Part shown: positions 22,570 to 34,704 of the stretch, in pieces | How the letters are laid out: each line of letters begins with the position of its first letter | How positions within the stretch are numbered: the first letter of the stretch is position 1 | Origin: Chelonoidis abingdonii | Taxonomy: Eukaryota > Chordata > Testudines > Testudinidae | DNA: 64,000 bases | Direction: 5' to 3' | Assembly: GCF_003597395.2 (NCBI RefSeq) | Contig: NC_133773.1 | Coordinates: 129,552,865-129,616,864, forward strand | The notes under the pieces: model-generated | The model's input: the letters and a program-made list of their open reading frames with translations, nothing else | What the model was told of the DNA's origin: nothing | Database searches by the model: none | Program-made: the position numbers and the translations under genes

Positions 22570-24575
22570 AAAAAAAGTAGAGTCTAGTTCTAATCCTGTT
22601 GCTCAGACTGGTAGCACCTTTCTCCACACGTAGCCCCCATGCAGGCAGTGGAGTAAGGTGCTGTTTACTGAAAGAGGATTGAAATCAGTGGAGTGGAGGA
22701 GTTAGGAGTGAAACAGATTCTTCTCTCAATTACATTTAAGTGAGGACAGATGCTGCACCACTGAGCAGATACAGTAGTTTATAGTGGGATGGAATTTTCC
22801 TGGGAGTTCCCCTTACAGGCTTATCTAATTGGTGGCATCTCCTCTTACACTGGCACTTTCTAATTGATTTCTGTAGCTAATGCAGGGAATCCTGGATGGC
22901 CCTTTGGAGTTAACAGCATGAATGTTCACAGCGATACACAGAGCACAGAAAGCAGCATTCTCTCAGGGCCTGAGAAGAGCAGGAGAAGTAAGGTGCTGCT
23001 GCTTTCTAATCCTGGCTCTTACACCTGGCTCGGAGGCTTTAAGCTTTGCCTCCTTTCCACAATTTTCTCTGGGGCACAACATGTGCAGCTCTATTTATAC
23101 AGCACCCTACAAGTGCATGGTGCTGAAGGCAGCATGTAGGCTTAAGCAACAGCCCAGAAGTCCGTGTATTTTTGTCTGCACAGGGCCCTATGATTAGCAG
23201 ATCTGTAGAGCGCTATCAAGGCAGGTCTGATCACCTTTCCCTGCTGTACTGCCGACATGTTACTGTAAGCAGCTCAAGCACTGGCTCTATCCTGCAGAGG
23301 TCACATACCCTCTAGAGCACAAGCAGCTGCTGACTCAGAAGTCTGAACCTTATCCCAAATTATACTGTAGCGAGGCTACACGTAGCACTGGGAGGAAACA
23401 CTTGGCAACAGCTGACTGTAATGTGGTCGTATATACAGTACAGCACGCTGTTCTTAATGTACTGGGAACATTGAGTGTGGGACACTGGTAGGCTTATAGC
23501 ATTTATCATACACTTTATGTGCATGCACGTGGTTAGAGCTCTCTAGCTGCACCCGCTGTGAGATCATGGAGGATATTACTGAGGGGTGTGTGCTCAGTGG
23601 GTGATGGAATTGCAAAGAATGGACCAGTGGGTTTTCTGGTTTCAGATTACCTTACGTGACTCGGAAGAGTATAGCAGACTCAAGTGTGCAAAATGAAGAG
23701 GAGCAGATTTCGCTTAAATTTAGCAGCAGTGTTATGGCTGGAAAATGCCGATTAGATCCTGATGTCCATTCCCCAGTCACTGCAGGCCGCACACTGCTCC
23801 TGGGGGACTGTTGCAGGGTATGGTCCTGTAGCCTGACATCACAGTCACTTTGGATGCTGTTGGCCTCCCAGAGGAGCTCTCACACGCAGACGCTTTGACT
23901 AACCTCCCCCCTTATAGGAACAGCTTTATTAGGCCATTTTGGTTCCACAATGTAAACTGTTCTTTTGGCCTGGGTATCAGTGGTCCAGCTGAGGGCTTCC
24001 TGGCTCTTCTTGGCCCTTCACTGTCGTCCACCATGGGGAGCCTCCCAGCCCTTCCTGCTCCCTGGAGGCTGCTCCCCACGAGCTCTCTCTCCACAGGAAA
24101 CTGCCTGAATCCTGGCATACTTCCCCCACCAGTCACCATCCTGGCTGTGTTGACAGTGCGCCTTTCCTCCTCCCTGTAGGTCTCTCCCAGGCATGAACAA
24201 GCAGCCAATCTTATAGGAGGCCCTGGCTCACGCCTACCCTCCCTTGACCCTGACTCAGGCACAGGCCAGAGCTTGGCTCTCAGGCCACTTTTGTGCATAT
24301 CCATCTAGAAAGTGCATGTATGAAATGTGCAATGTATGTTCATGGTTGAGGAGTGCTCTGGAGCTCATTTAGCTTGTCTCAGCTCTTTTCAGTACAGCTG
24401 TGTTTGTTTTTTTTCAGACAGCAGAGGTAATGACCCTGTAAATGGGTTTTTAAGGCTGGATTTTTAGGTCACTGTGGCACTCACAGACGAGCTGACAGCT
24501 CATGCCAAGGCTGTAGGCGTCAGCTGAGCACTGACAAATTCATAGCTGGAAACCGACCAGCTCACCTGCATACTA
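22570..24575. other. No gene or repeat recognised
   Basis: Several motif-free open frames of 80 to 130 codons on both strands (23850-24179 plus and 23912-24304 minus overlap each other in a GC-rich stretch). No element ends were identified. Confidence 0.4.
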
Positions 24576-24579
24576 GTAT

Positions 24580-25550
24580 TGTTCAAGATAGGTATTAGAC
24601 ATATAACAATGCATTTAGTGGTTAGACTCTATGGAATGCATGTAAGTTGCTGCATGCATTAATTTCACTTGTAATGTCTGTATCCCATGCTATAGGTTTT
24701 GCTTGATAACTGTAAAAATGCCTGCTCTGATCCCATGGACCCAGGCAGGAGGAACGATTCTCCCACCTATCAAGATGGACTAAACTAAATAGGCCATCAA
24801 AATGCAAAGACTTGGTTAAGGGCCCTCTCACACCCATGAAGGTGCTATGTGCAAGAAAGCCCCTCCCATCAGCTTGAATGCAGGCAGAAGGAAATAAAAC
24901 AAGGAACAAGAACATTTTTCATCTCTCTTTTGGTGTTTAGACTCTGACAGGACCAGAGATACTAAACTGAAGCAGAGGTCCCCAGGGATATTCTGTGTTC
25001 TCCCTGAAAGACATTTTGAATTGACAGATTACTACAACTCTATCACTTTTTAAAACAATAGGCTGTAACTCATTTGTGTATGTGTGTGTATGTATCTATC
25101 TATCTATATATATATTTGTCTGATTTAGCCTTCCATTAACTCTTTTATTTCTTTTCTTAGTTATTATATGTTGTTTATTGTAGGATTGGCTATAAGCGTT
25201 GTCTTTGGTGTGAGATCTAAGGTGTGAATTGACCCGAGGTAAGTGACTGGTCTCTTGGGACTGGAAGCAACCTGAATTTTTTGTGAACTTTGGTGTATGG
25301 CAACCAACTGTCACTGAGTCCAGCTGGCCTGGGTAGCAAGATAGACCGGAATGCCCAAGGGGACTCTCTGTGGCTTCCTGGTAAGACTGTTATAGTGCTT
25401 CAGGAGTTCACATTGGTTACTGGGTTGGTGAAATTTAATATAGAACATACCACCAGTTTGGGGGGAGGAGGGGTCTGCCCCAGTTTGTGACAGTTTGCCT
25501 TGAGGTTGGCACTCATGGTAGTGAACCACCCCGGCCTGCATGACAGTCAC
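24580..25550 (+). mobile_element. Solo LTR-like element
   Basis: The plus strand has an LTR-like layout: an upstream U3-like part, a polyadenylation signal aataaa at 24893-24898, then a long downstream part ending 'gcctgcatgacagtca'. I remember closely similar sequence repeated in turtle genomes. A microsatellite (gt/tatc/ta) interrupts it at 25079-25117. The exact ends and duplication are not visible, and no coding sequence is present. Gypsy or retroviral origin is not decided. Confidence 0.5.
25079..25117 (+). repeat. Compound microsatellite (GT/TATC/TA)
   Basis: tgtgtatgtgtgtgtatgta followed by four tatc units and a short ta run. Confidence 0.9.
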
Positions 25551-25554
25551 ATTG

Positions 25555-26345
25555 GGAAAAATAACATTTTAAAAGGTGAAGTCTTCATCTTTATGAAGCA
25601 ACAACTTTTGATTAAAAAAATATTTCAGGCTTAGCACTTGTGTGGATCCTGTTGCACTGTATGTTTGAAACACTTTAAAACAATGAAAATAGGGAACCTC
25701 ATTTCAGAATCCATGCTACTTATCCTTGCTTCTGTATTAGAGATGTGCTCAGATGGATTTCAGATATCTGCAGAGCTCAGGTTTCTGTCTGATCCTCAAA
25801 GATCTGGGAGTTTGGTTCAGATCTATCTATAGTTTTCTACATTAACATGAAGGAAAGTATAAATAATGTACTAAAATAAGCCAACAATACAGATGAGATT
25901 TTGGGTGGACACTTTCATAAATCTGATGATGTATGTGTAAGTGTGTGGCAAATGCTCTTCTGTGTCACTTCACAGAGGACTGGAATGCTGAGTGTTCAAC
26001 CTTAAACAATGGAATGGGACATTGGTAAAATGGATTCTGGAGTGTGCATGGGGAGGGGAGACTTTCTACCTCTAGTCCTGCATTTCCAGCCCCTACCATC
26101 TATCCACATTTATGTCTGAGGAGCTTATTATAGGCTTGCCAGTGTTCTCTAATGAGAAGGGCTTTGTCAAAATGGTTTAATTTGAAGAAAGAGTTCCCCA
26201 TTGAACTTAGGACATCACTGTCCTTGCAATGAACCTTGAGAAAAAGCATCTATGAGCCAGCACCTTGACTCATTCTTCCTTCTGTTTTTTCAATGACACC
26301 AGCTCAAGTTCCAGTTCTCACTATGTTAATTATGGACTTATTTAG
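25555..26345. other. No gene or repeat recognised
   Basis: AT-rich, stops in all frames, no repeat ends. Confidence 0.45.
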
Positions 26346-26347
26346 GG

Positions 26348-26412
26348 GATGTTCTATGGCCTGCGCTATGCTGGAGATCACACTAGATGATCACAGTGGT
26401 CCTTGCTACCCT
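26348..26412 (+). mobile_element. CR1-type 3' tail fragment
   Basis: 'tctatggcctgcgctatgctggagatcacactagatgatcacagtggtccttgctacc' is a diverged form of the CR1 end 'tatggcctgtgttatgcaggaggtcagactagatgatcataatggtccctt'. Confidence 0.72.
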
Positions 26413-27770
26413 CCAGTGGATGGATGGAGGAGGAGGATTATGGAGAAAGGACCCTTGGATTTGGAAAGGAGGCGTTCAGTAGTAACTTGAGAAGGCAGGT
26501 TCAGTGGAATGGAGAAGGCAGATTGGAGGGAATTGAGGAGAAGCTGTAGGAAGGGAAGTCAAAGATCTGTGAATGGACAACCCGGACGAGAAGCGTAGAG
26601 TGAAACAGGAGGAAGGAAATGGAGTGATATTTTAAGATGCAGAGTAGGGATGGCACTGAGGGAACATAGCTGTATATTTTCTATAGAGAAGAGAGTGAGT
26701 GATGGTAAAATGTAGGGGGGGAATGAAAAAGGAAGTGAGAAGGTTTGAGAGAGCTGAGGACGTGAGGTTAAGACGACAAGTCTAGATGACAGAAGCTATT
26801 TAGTCACCAGAGCATAATGCAATATTCCAGGGATGGCCACGCCAGAGGCATATAGTCTGATGAATCTGCTGCTGCTCTTTTCCTCCTGCTCAAGAGGGAA
26901 ATGGGTCACCAGGAGGGAAGGCTCCAAGGCGGGAATGGGAGTGTGTCTGAATTACCTTGAGAGGACCACCATAGGTGCAGGAAGTGGGAGGGCAAATTGG
27001 GACAGTTTCCCAAAGATTGGGGGGTCAGAGAAAGATTGGTACCATGGCACTTCAGAGACTCCACAGGGGTAATGATTACACAAGGAGCTGTGACCTCCCT
27101 GCTGCATGGCATAAAACCTGTGTGTGTGTATCCTTTGTCCTCTTTTGCTGCCCTATCTCATTAGCAAACTCAGGTCCAATTTGCTGTCCATAGTTTTCAT
27201 CTATCATAATGGCTCTCCCAGTGATTTCTGTCTCCCATTGAGTTAATCACTGGCTTCAGATCTTTGCTGCAGACTTGGTTAACTGTGAAAATGACTTGTT
27301 CATAGGCATGTCTGGGTGTCTGATGAAGTTAAGTATTATCCGTGTTTTAGTGCATTTAGTATTTAACCGTGACATGATGAAGCCCTTGATGCATGCGTTT
27401 ATGTATTCTCCTGTTGTCAGCAGTAAGATGCATACCAAAGAAATCGCAGCTCCTAGCCTTGGCTCTAATCAGAACAGTGTGAATATGAATCAGTAGAATG
27501 TATCAGCTGGTTTTGATTAATGTGCTCTGGACATAAATTGATACCAGTCATTTTGAATAGTTACAATGAGCATCAATGATACCACCAGCAAATTAATTGG
27601 CAGCAGCTATGCACACTAATGACTTATTAATGAATTTGTCTTGGTAATTGTTATTCTGGGGATGTAAGCCCAGCAATTGCATTGCTTGAAATCTGATATG
27701 TACATTACCTTTTGAGATAACTAGAGGGATTTTGACATTCTGCTCAGGACACCCAGAACTGTGAACCACT
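26413..27770. other. No gene; purine-rich stretch at 26400-26800
   Basis: From 26400 to 26800 the plus strand is rich in G and A (ggagga, gaagg words) without clear periodicity. Remainder unremarkable. Confidence 0.45.
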
Positions 27771-27771
27771 G

Positions 27772-28699
27772 TGTTACCTCTCTGCCTTAGCAAGAGGGAA
27801 TGCTTTGTTGCGGTTAAGCTGTGTGTCAGTTCCATGAGGCCCCGGCCTGTCTGCCTTGCCAGAAAACTCTTGAAGACTCTGCCAATCTAAACTTTCCTTT
27901 GCAATTAACAATCAGTGACCGCAGTTCCTGAGTTCCTCAGAGATGTCTCCCTGCAGTGTCCAGTCCTTCTTACTGAACACTCACAGAAATTATTAGATTT
28001 GCTGTCTCCAAAGAGATAGAGCACACATCAGTCTGTTAGGTGAGCCAAAGACTCACTCTTCACTTCAATACACAGCACTGAGATGGTTTTGTAATAAAAC
28101 AAGAATAAGTTTATTACCAAAGAACAGAGATTTAAGTGATACTAAGCAAGAGAAAAAGAGACAGGTGGAGTTACCAATAAAACAGCCTTTCTAGTAACTA
28201 AAACAGCAAATTATGGTCTTTGCCTAAGCAGTTTTCTTACAGCAAGATACCAGCATCTCCAGCCCTCCAAGCCAGGGGGGCAAATGCTCACAGAACCAAA
28301 GGGTGCTGTTTCCTTTGTTCCCCAAGGGAAGAATAACCAAAATGCCTTTTTGCACCTTCTATTGCCCAAAGTTCATTGTCTCTGCCTCAAGAGTCAGGAA
28401 AGGTTCCTGGTGTGCAGGCTTTGTCTGTCCACATGCTCACTGAGCTGCTTCTTGTTAGCCTGATAGCTTTGTTTACTGCATATGTAAATATACTTTCATT
28501 GTCCTCTGCCAATAATCAACCTGGTCAGACAGGTAAATACACAGTCTTGTGTCTCGGGCAAGTTGGGTTTAAGCACTGCCTCCCAAACACAGTTTAAGAA
28601 CATATTTTCAGCACCCACATATAACTCTGTACACAACCTATATGCACCTCATGAAATGATTTTCGGGACCAGTGTGTCACCAGTTCCCCTTACATGACA
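27772..28699 (-). mobile_element. Solo LTR-like element, reverse orientation
   Basis: On the minus strand the sequence begins near tgtcatgtaaggggaactgg and has a polyadenylation signal (aataaa, complement within 'ataagtttattacc' near 28106) followed by 'cttattcttgttttattac', then a U5-like stretch ending near ggtaacaca. The layout and my memory of similar copies in turtles suggest a retroviral or Gypsy LTR. Boundaries are approximate and I could not fix a target-site duplication. Confidence 0.5.
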
Positions 28700-29335
28700 C
28701 CTTTCAGGTACAGATTACGACAACAGAGTTCTGGGGGGGTGGGAATGAGTGTGTCAGGCCTGATATAAGTTGCAGTATGGTGGGCTCTTTGCTAGTTGGC
28801 ACTGAGGGGCTCTTTGAGTTACAGAGCTATCTGCTGCAATTTAACTGTGAGATAGTAGGCCACATTCTCTGCTGGCATAACTCATATCTCAGTTGCTCTG
28901 GTATAAAGGCTGGAGAAACTCTACTGCCGCTGACCCTTTCACCCCTCTGTGACTGTCCTTGGAAAAGCCATTCTTGACCACCAGTTCCTTTCCAAATCTA
29001 AGGGAATCATCTCCTCATTGATTCTCCTTCCTTTCCCTTTGCTGCCTCTGACATTCTGTGGAGTTGGTCTAGATTTACACTGGTATAACTGAGATTAGAA
29101 TTTTGCCCAGGCCTCTGAAGGCCAATGAAAGGGGAATATCAGAAGAAATTTCAGAATTAGCTTCTCCCATGGAAGTATTATTAAATGTATTTAGATTTTT
29201 TTTTTTTTTTTTTACTTCAAATGACCTATTTACTGCCAAATTATCTCTGAAAATGTCTGCTTGGAAGTACCAGACACTAGTACATCACAGAATCATAAAA
29301 TCAGAGACTTAAAAGACACTTTAATCCATCTTCCT
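28700..29335. other. No gene; poly-T tract at 29200-29215
   Basis: Nothing recognised except a run of T at about 29200-29215. Confidence 0.5.
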
Positions 29336-29339
29336 GACA

Positions 29340-29445
29340 GTGTACGATAGATTAATAGATTTTAAAGCCTGAAGGGACAATTATGATCAACTAGTCTGTC
29401 CTCCCACATGTATCCGTAGAATTTCACCAGATGATGCCTGAAGTG
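29340..29445 (-). mobile_element. CR1-type 3' end fragment, reverse orientation
   Basis: 'aatagattttaaagcctgaagggacaattatgatcaactagtctgtcctccc' followed by 'atccgtagaatttcacc' is the reverse complement of a CR1 tail. Confidence 0.75.
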
Positions 29446-29491
29446 GAGGGAATTATTCTTCCTTGCTCCATAATTGAACACTATCATACTT

Positions 29492-30180
29492 GGGGCCCTC
29501 CCAAATTCACGGTCCATTTTGGTCAATTTCATGGTCACAGAATTTTTAAAAAAGTTAGTTTCAGGGTTTCTGATATTTACATCTGAAATTTCACAGTGTT
29601 GTAACCATTGGGGTCCTGACACAAAAGGCGGTCGTGGGGTTGGGGGGTGGGGTTTCGCAAAGCTATTGTAAGGGGATTATGGTATTCCTACCCTTACTTC
29701 TGCACTGCTGCTGGCTGGGGCACTGCCTTCGGAGCTTGATAGCCAGAAAGCAGAAGCTGCTGGCCAGGTGCCCAGCTCTAAAGCCAGTGCCGCTGCCAAC
29801 AGCAGTGCAGAAGTGAGGATCTCAGGATGTGGAGGGTGGGTTACTCTACGTCCGGGTTTTCCCAGCAGCTTCTCTGCCAGGTCAGGGGCTGACAGCTGGG
29901 GCCACAGCCTCTCCACTTGGGTCAGGGGCTGAGAGCCACCCCTCCCTTCTGCTCTACCTTCAGAGCAGGGCTTGCAGCCAGCAGCTGTGGAGCTTCCTGA
30001 AGCAGGGGGAAATTCCCAGATGTGGGTTTGACCTGGCTCCAGGAGCAGCCCCTGCAGGAGAAGAGGAAGTCCTATCCCACCTCAGCCCGGGCCAGGACTA
30101 GCAACTGGAGCCCAGCACATGGTAGGAGCCTCCAGCCCTGCCCCTCTCCTACAATAGCCAGATTTCATGAGCGAGACCAG
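29492..30180 (+). mobile_element. hAT-like non-autonomous element, right end missing
   Basis: The left end is ggggccctcccaaattcacg followed by gtccattttggtcaatttca, which I recognise as the start of a GC-rich turtle hAT element. The interior repeats the phrase 'cttacttctgcactgctgctggc' and its complement. The right part is recognisable up to 'ccagatttcatgagcgagacc' (about 30180) and then stops where a MIR begins; the right terminal repeat is absent. Overlapping open frames on both strands are shadows of its GC-rich interior. Confidence 0.65.
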
Positions 30181-30182
30181 AC

Positions 30183-30296
30183 AGGATGGTCTCATGGTCA
30201 AGGCTGTTGAATGATACCCTAGAGAACTGGAGTCTAATCCTGCCTCTGCCACAAAGTTCCTATGTGGTGCTGGGCAAGTCACTTAAACCAAACTTT
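30183..30296 (+). mobile_element. MIR-type SINE fragment
   Basis: 'atggtctcatggtcaaggctgttgaatgataccc' then 'gagtctaatcctgcctctgccacaaagttcctatgtggtgctgggcaagtcacttaa' match the MIR head and core. It abuts the broken end of the hAT-like element. Confidence 0.82.
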
Positions 30297-30299
30297 TCA

Positions 30300-30950
30300 T
30301 AGCTGGTCACTAATTTGTGTTTCCCATTTTCTGGGTGCCTGACTTTAAATCCTGAGATTTGATTTGCAGAAGTGCTGAATACTCACAGCTGCAACTGAAA
30401 TCAATGGGAGCTGTGCTTTGAACTTATAATGTGCTAGACAGTGCTAAATACTTGGAAAAATCCATCCCTAGATGTCTCATATTGGGCACCCAAAATTAGT
30501 GGATACTTTTGATCTCAATCTCTCAAAAGTTAGGAAGATCAGATTTAAGGCCGTCTGCGCAACCTTAATGTGTTCCCCTGGTGTGTATGCATTATGCTAG
30601 TCTTTAATCACATTTGCATACTTTTCCTCATTCTGTGTCCAGAGTGAACGGTGCTCATGAGCAGAAATTCAATATTTTATTTTTCCTCGTTGTTCAATGC
30701 GAGGCCCAAAGTCTTATTTATTGCACACTGCTCAAATCCTGCTGAGTTGGTTGCACAGCTATTTGCTGGAAGCTGAGAAGTGGAAAGACTCCAAAATCTT
30801 GGGTTCCATTCCAGATTCCAGAAGGAAGTGTTCTCCAGAGGTCACACACCCTTTGTTCCAAGCTTGACACTTTTAGCGCTATCCCCTTCAACCTGTCCCT
30901 GTCCTTTTCTCTTGCCCACCCCTGGCTCCCTGTCCCAGTCTTATCCTTGC
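30300..30950. other. No gene; diffuse old repeat likely at 30300-30560
   Basis: Phrases such as 'actgaaatcaatgggagctgtg' and 'tgggtgcctgactttaaatcc' suggest a very old palindromic element of the type listed elsewhere, but the arms are not clear. Confidence 0.35.
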
Positions 30951-30954
30951 CTCT

Positions 30955-31942
30955 TGTGACACTTTTTGGGGTTAACCGAAGTGTCCGGTGTGAATCGCTA
31001 CCACCTGCTCACAGTTGCTGGCAACACAAGTGCCCTGCTCTGGGCTCCACAAGCCCTGCTTTTCCCACTGCAGGCTAGCAATTTACACACCCCACTTTTT
31101 GACACTCATGTGCCCAGTCCTTTATCTTCTGGACAACCACAGTGTACACTGATCCACTGCCTCCATGGAAACAGTGCACCCCACTTCACTGGTTTCTCCT
31201 CAGTTCGGCACTCACTTTAGTGCAACTCACTTAGAAGTACCTATAGCAAAACAAAACTGATGTTTATTTAACAGAGCTTGAGGCAGAGATTCAAATAAAA
31301 GCAAGTATAAGAGTTTGGAAACATAAGGTTTCAGGCAAAAGAAAAACATACAGTGCAATCTACAACCTGTACTTATTAACAAGTTACTTTTGTGTCTAAG
31401 AAGGTATTTCTCAACCAATGGTCAGTACTTACAGTGCTTGTCCAGCCCAGAAAGCTGATATCCACCTTTCACTCCCCTTGGCAGAGTATCTCCACCATAA
31501 TGGATAACGTCTTGTACCCATTCTTCTTTTATATAGTTATAAACTATTGTCTCTTAGCCCCGGGGGTGGAGGGAAGTGCCCTGTTCAGAGACTTCTCTTA
31601 GGGCTCTTTTGTCTTCGTAAGACTCAAGCCTACATCTGGTTCAGACATTAAACCTGGGGCTTAGGCTGAGTCCATGGATTTAGATTGTTCTCAGTGTTCA
31701 TTGAGTCAGCTCTGAAACTCCACCACTTCAGGTGACCAATTTCACTTCCAGTCTGTTTTGGAACACAGTATCCCACATTACTTAACTCTACATTTATCTC
31801 TTGCAATAGCCATTGCAATCAGCTGGTTCTTAACTTTTGGCAAAGACCACACATGCCCCTCTTTGATGAGCTATTGAGACCAAGGTTGGACAGGGGGTAA
31901 TATACTAGCCAGGGCATGTCTGGGCATAGCTACGTGTCACCT
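30955..31942 (-). mobile_element. Probable solo LTR-like element, reverse orientation
   Basis: The plus strand starts tgtgacactttttggggtta and ends near 'gggcatagctacgtgtca'; both ends share tgacac in inverted form. A reversed polyadenylation signal (complement of tttatt in 'tgtttatttaac') lies at about 31262. This resembles the two other LTR-like elements in layout. No duplication or coding sequence identified. Confidence 0.4.
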
Positions 31943-31944
31943 AC

Positions 31945-32365
31945 CCGGCTATAATCTCCACTTCTCAGACTTCTCATCCTACTCCCAATCTCCTTGCCCA
32001 GTCAGTCCCAGTTTCCCCCTCCTGGAGGCTTATCCAATCTGTCTCTCCCCTCTTACGCCAGTCTATAGGCGTTCGCCCTCTATGCTCTGCTTGGTCCTAT
32101 CTCTCTTCCCACATTCCTCATTCAAATAATCTCTGAAAACATCTGTAAAATCAGTTCCTTTTTGGAAACATTAGGACTTTTACTTCTTTCTGGTGTTCTT
32201 TGGGAACTTTCTCAGATATCTGCAGCCTCTGGAACTCCCAAATGGCAGCAAATAGGGTACAGCAGATGACTGGACACTTTGAAATGTTACCAGATTCCAA
32301 CAAACTATCCAGGTCTGCCCAGGGAACCATCAGATAAGTGTGGAATTTCAAATAGCCCCTCTGGA
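31945..32365. other. No gene or repeat recognised
   Basis: Pyrimidine-rich on the plus strand from 31950 to 32110; no structure otherwise. Confidence 0.4.
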
Positions 32366-32366
32366 G

Positions 32367-32640
32367 ATTTTGAAATTGGTTAAGGGCCACAAGATGCCGA
32401 GAGTGGTCCTGCCTTTCATGCACCATCTGCCTAAGGCCAGTGGACACCAGTTCTTGTCTTTATATGCTCCATGGTGTCCTGGAAATGTAATGATCTCTGG
32501 ATACCCAGAGTAGTCTTGCCTTTTGCATACCATCCCTCCATGACTAGAAGATTCTGGCCCAGGCCTCCACCTGCTCCAGGTCACCCTGAAAATGTAATGG
32601 CCCCTAGTCATATGGGGATCCCTTCCTCCACTTCCCCTCA
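32367..32640 (+). repeat. Diverged tandem repeat, about 106-bp unit, 2.5 copies
   Basis: The phrase 'ttttgaaattggttaagggcc' (32368), 'tcctggaaatgtaatgatctc' (32477) and 'accctgaaaatgtaatggccc' (32583) recur at 105 to 109 bp. The phrase gagtggtcctgcctttcatg (32401) recurs as gagtagtcttgccttttgca (32508), 107 bp apart. The units are clearly diverged, so the duplication is old. The minus-strand open frames at 32151-32641 follow this repeat. Confidence 0.6.
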
Positions 32641-32644
32641 TAAT

Positions 32645-34185
32645 CTACGTATACAGGGTAAGCCAAGGGACCAGGAAGTCAACATGGATTTCCAATGTGC
32701 TCGCTGGGACTTTGAAACTTTTCATGTCCAGCCATCCGGGAACTCAGCTGGCACAGAACCTGCACACCACCTGCCCAACCAAAAAAGCTGTAGGCAGAAA
32801 CCTGTAGTTCCCTGACTGATCTCCCGAAAAACTGAAAGGCAGAAGAACAATCTGATTTGTTCAGATTTGTAATCTGTTGATTTCTAAACTAGACACCATG
32901 ATATGGAGGGGATCTGGCTCCTGGTGTTTGAACCCATAGAGTTGGCAATGTTGCAGACAGTGCATTTTCTATTCTATGCAACTACATTCAGCAATGGGAT
33001 AAATCTGCAGTGCCCCAATGTGTGACATTCTGCAGAGCTTCAGCATTTCCTGTCTCAGCCTTCCCAGAAGCGGGGGTTAAACCAGGATGGTCTGCAAGAT
33101 CAAAGAGATCTATGTTCCCTTCCCACAAGTTGCTGGGCACAAACCCAGGGGGATGATGGAGCATGGAGATGTTTATGAAATTGCATGTTGATTTCCCTCT
33201 CACACGTGAAATGTCTTTGGGATTCTCCCCCTTCATTCCTTTCCACCTCAGTACATGAAGCCAAGGTACCATTGGAAAAACATGGGAAAAACAAGCTTTT
33301 GCTTCACTTTTGTGACCTAGATAACACAAGGCTAAGTCCTTTGTAGTGCACAATGTGACTGCTGCCCTTATGCCAAGTGACTGGGCACTGCTGTCTATCC
33401 TGCATAAGAGTTATGCCCTATGCCCCCGTTATAGGCAACTTGTAGGCACACATTGGACGGTTGCCAGAGGGCGAACACTGCTGTCCAGATTCAATGCGAA
33501 AACTAGTCCCAGTGAGAAGCCTCCATGTGTTATTCTCCTGGGCTTGGGGGGAAGGGGTTTTACCCCACTGAACTCAGCTCATTCACACTAGTCTGATTCA
33601 CAATCTCTAGTGTGCGCGGTGAGCGCGACAGGGTGAGGAAATTCAATACAGCCCATAGTTACTGACTGCAGTTCCCCCAGGGCTCCATCTGATAGCTTTG
33701 TGCAGGAGCGTGATGGGTGGTATAAACCCCATAATGGTCAACCATGGGTTAACAGGAGCTTGAGCCCAATTAGGCCATTGGGTGGCACTGGCGGTGGGGG
33801 AGGTATTAACCAGAAATAGTGATCTCTCCCAGATTGGAAGGAGCTAGGTCTTTATACAGGAAGGAGACAGGGCAGTGAGAAGGGGAGCCAGGCTGGAGAC
33901 CCAGATGAGAGGTAGATGGGTATTTCCTCTCCCGGGCTAAAGGGTAAGAGAAGCCTGAGAGACTGGAGCCAACGAGTCCTGAGTCAGGAGGAAGCCTAGG
34001 AAGTCAGAGGCAGTTATGGTAAAGACTGATTTAGGGATGTCCCTGAACTTGTTCTCCTGTTCCCACTGCAACTCCTATACCCCACCCTCCATATAAAGTA
34101 TTTATCTGTTTCTGGGGACTTCTCTTGGTTCTTTTCCTCCATGTTGCCTACTTAAATCTCTTCTTTATAGAATCCTAGAAATGTA
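32645..34185. other. No gene or repeat recognised
   Basis: Includes 33700-34020, which has a compositional look of an old repeat (gggaggtattaacc, gagaagcctgagagac) but no ends. The 121-codon frame at 32988-33353 minus has no motif. Confidence 0.4.
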
Positions 34186-34189
34186 GGGT

Positions 34190-34640
34190 TGTAAGAACAT
34201 AAGAATGGCCATATTGAGTCAGACCAAGGGTCCAGCTAGCCCAGGACTCCATCTTCTGACAGTGGTCAATGCCAAGTGTCTCAGAGGGAATGAACAGAAC
34301 AGGGCGATTATGTTGTCCATTCCCAGTTTCTGACAGTCAGAGGCTTAAGTTCAGCCAGAGCATGGGTGCATCCCTGACCATCTTGGCTAATGGCCATGAA
34401 CTTATCTACTCTTTTGAACCCAGTTATACCTTTGGCTTTCCCAGCATCCCCTGCCAATGAGTTCCATAGGCTGACTGTGCATTGTGTGAAGAAGTACTTG
34501 CTTAGGTTTGTTTTATATCTGCTGCCTATTAATTTCATTATCAACCCTGATAGGTGTTTGTCTAACCTGTTCTTAAAAAATCTACAATGATGAGGATTCC
34601 ACAACCTCCCTTGCAGTGTCTGGTTTTCATTCTGAATCAG
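34190..34640 (-). mobile_element. CR1 LINE 3' end, reverse orientation
   Basis: The plus strand opens with 'taagaacataagaatggccatattgagtcagacc', the reverse complement of a CR1 tail, followed by the 3' untranslated region and the end of ORF2 (minus-strand residues FMAISQDGQG, then KRV, SLWNSLAG, KYFFTQCTVSLWN). The copy is 5'-truncated and frame-broken. Confidence 0.85.
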
Positions 34641-34704
34641 GATGAAACCAGATTTTGAAAAGTTATTATTCGGTTTCACAGAGGATTTCTGTTCTCCGCC
34701 CACC

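Noticed and set aside
23850..24304. Two overlapping frames of 109 and 130 codons
   Set aside because: GC-rich stretch open on both strands; no motif or repeat match to decide for either.
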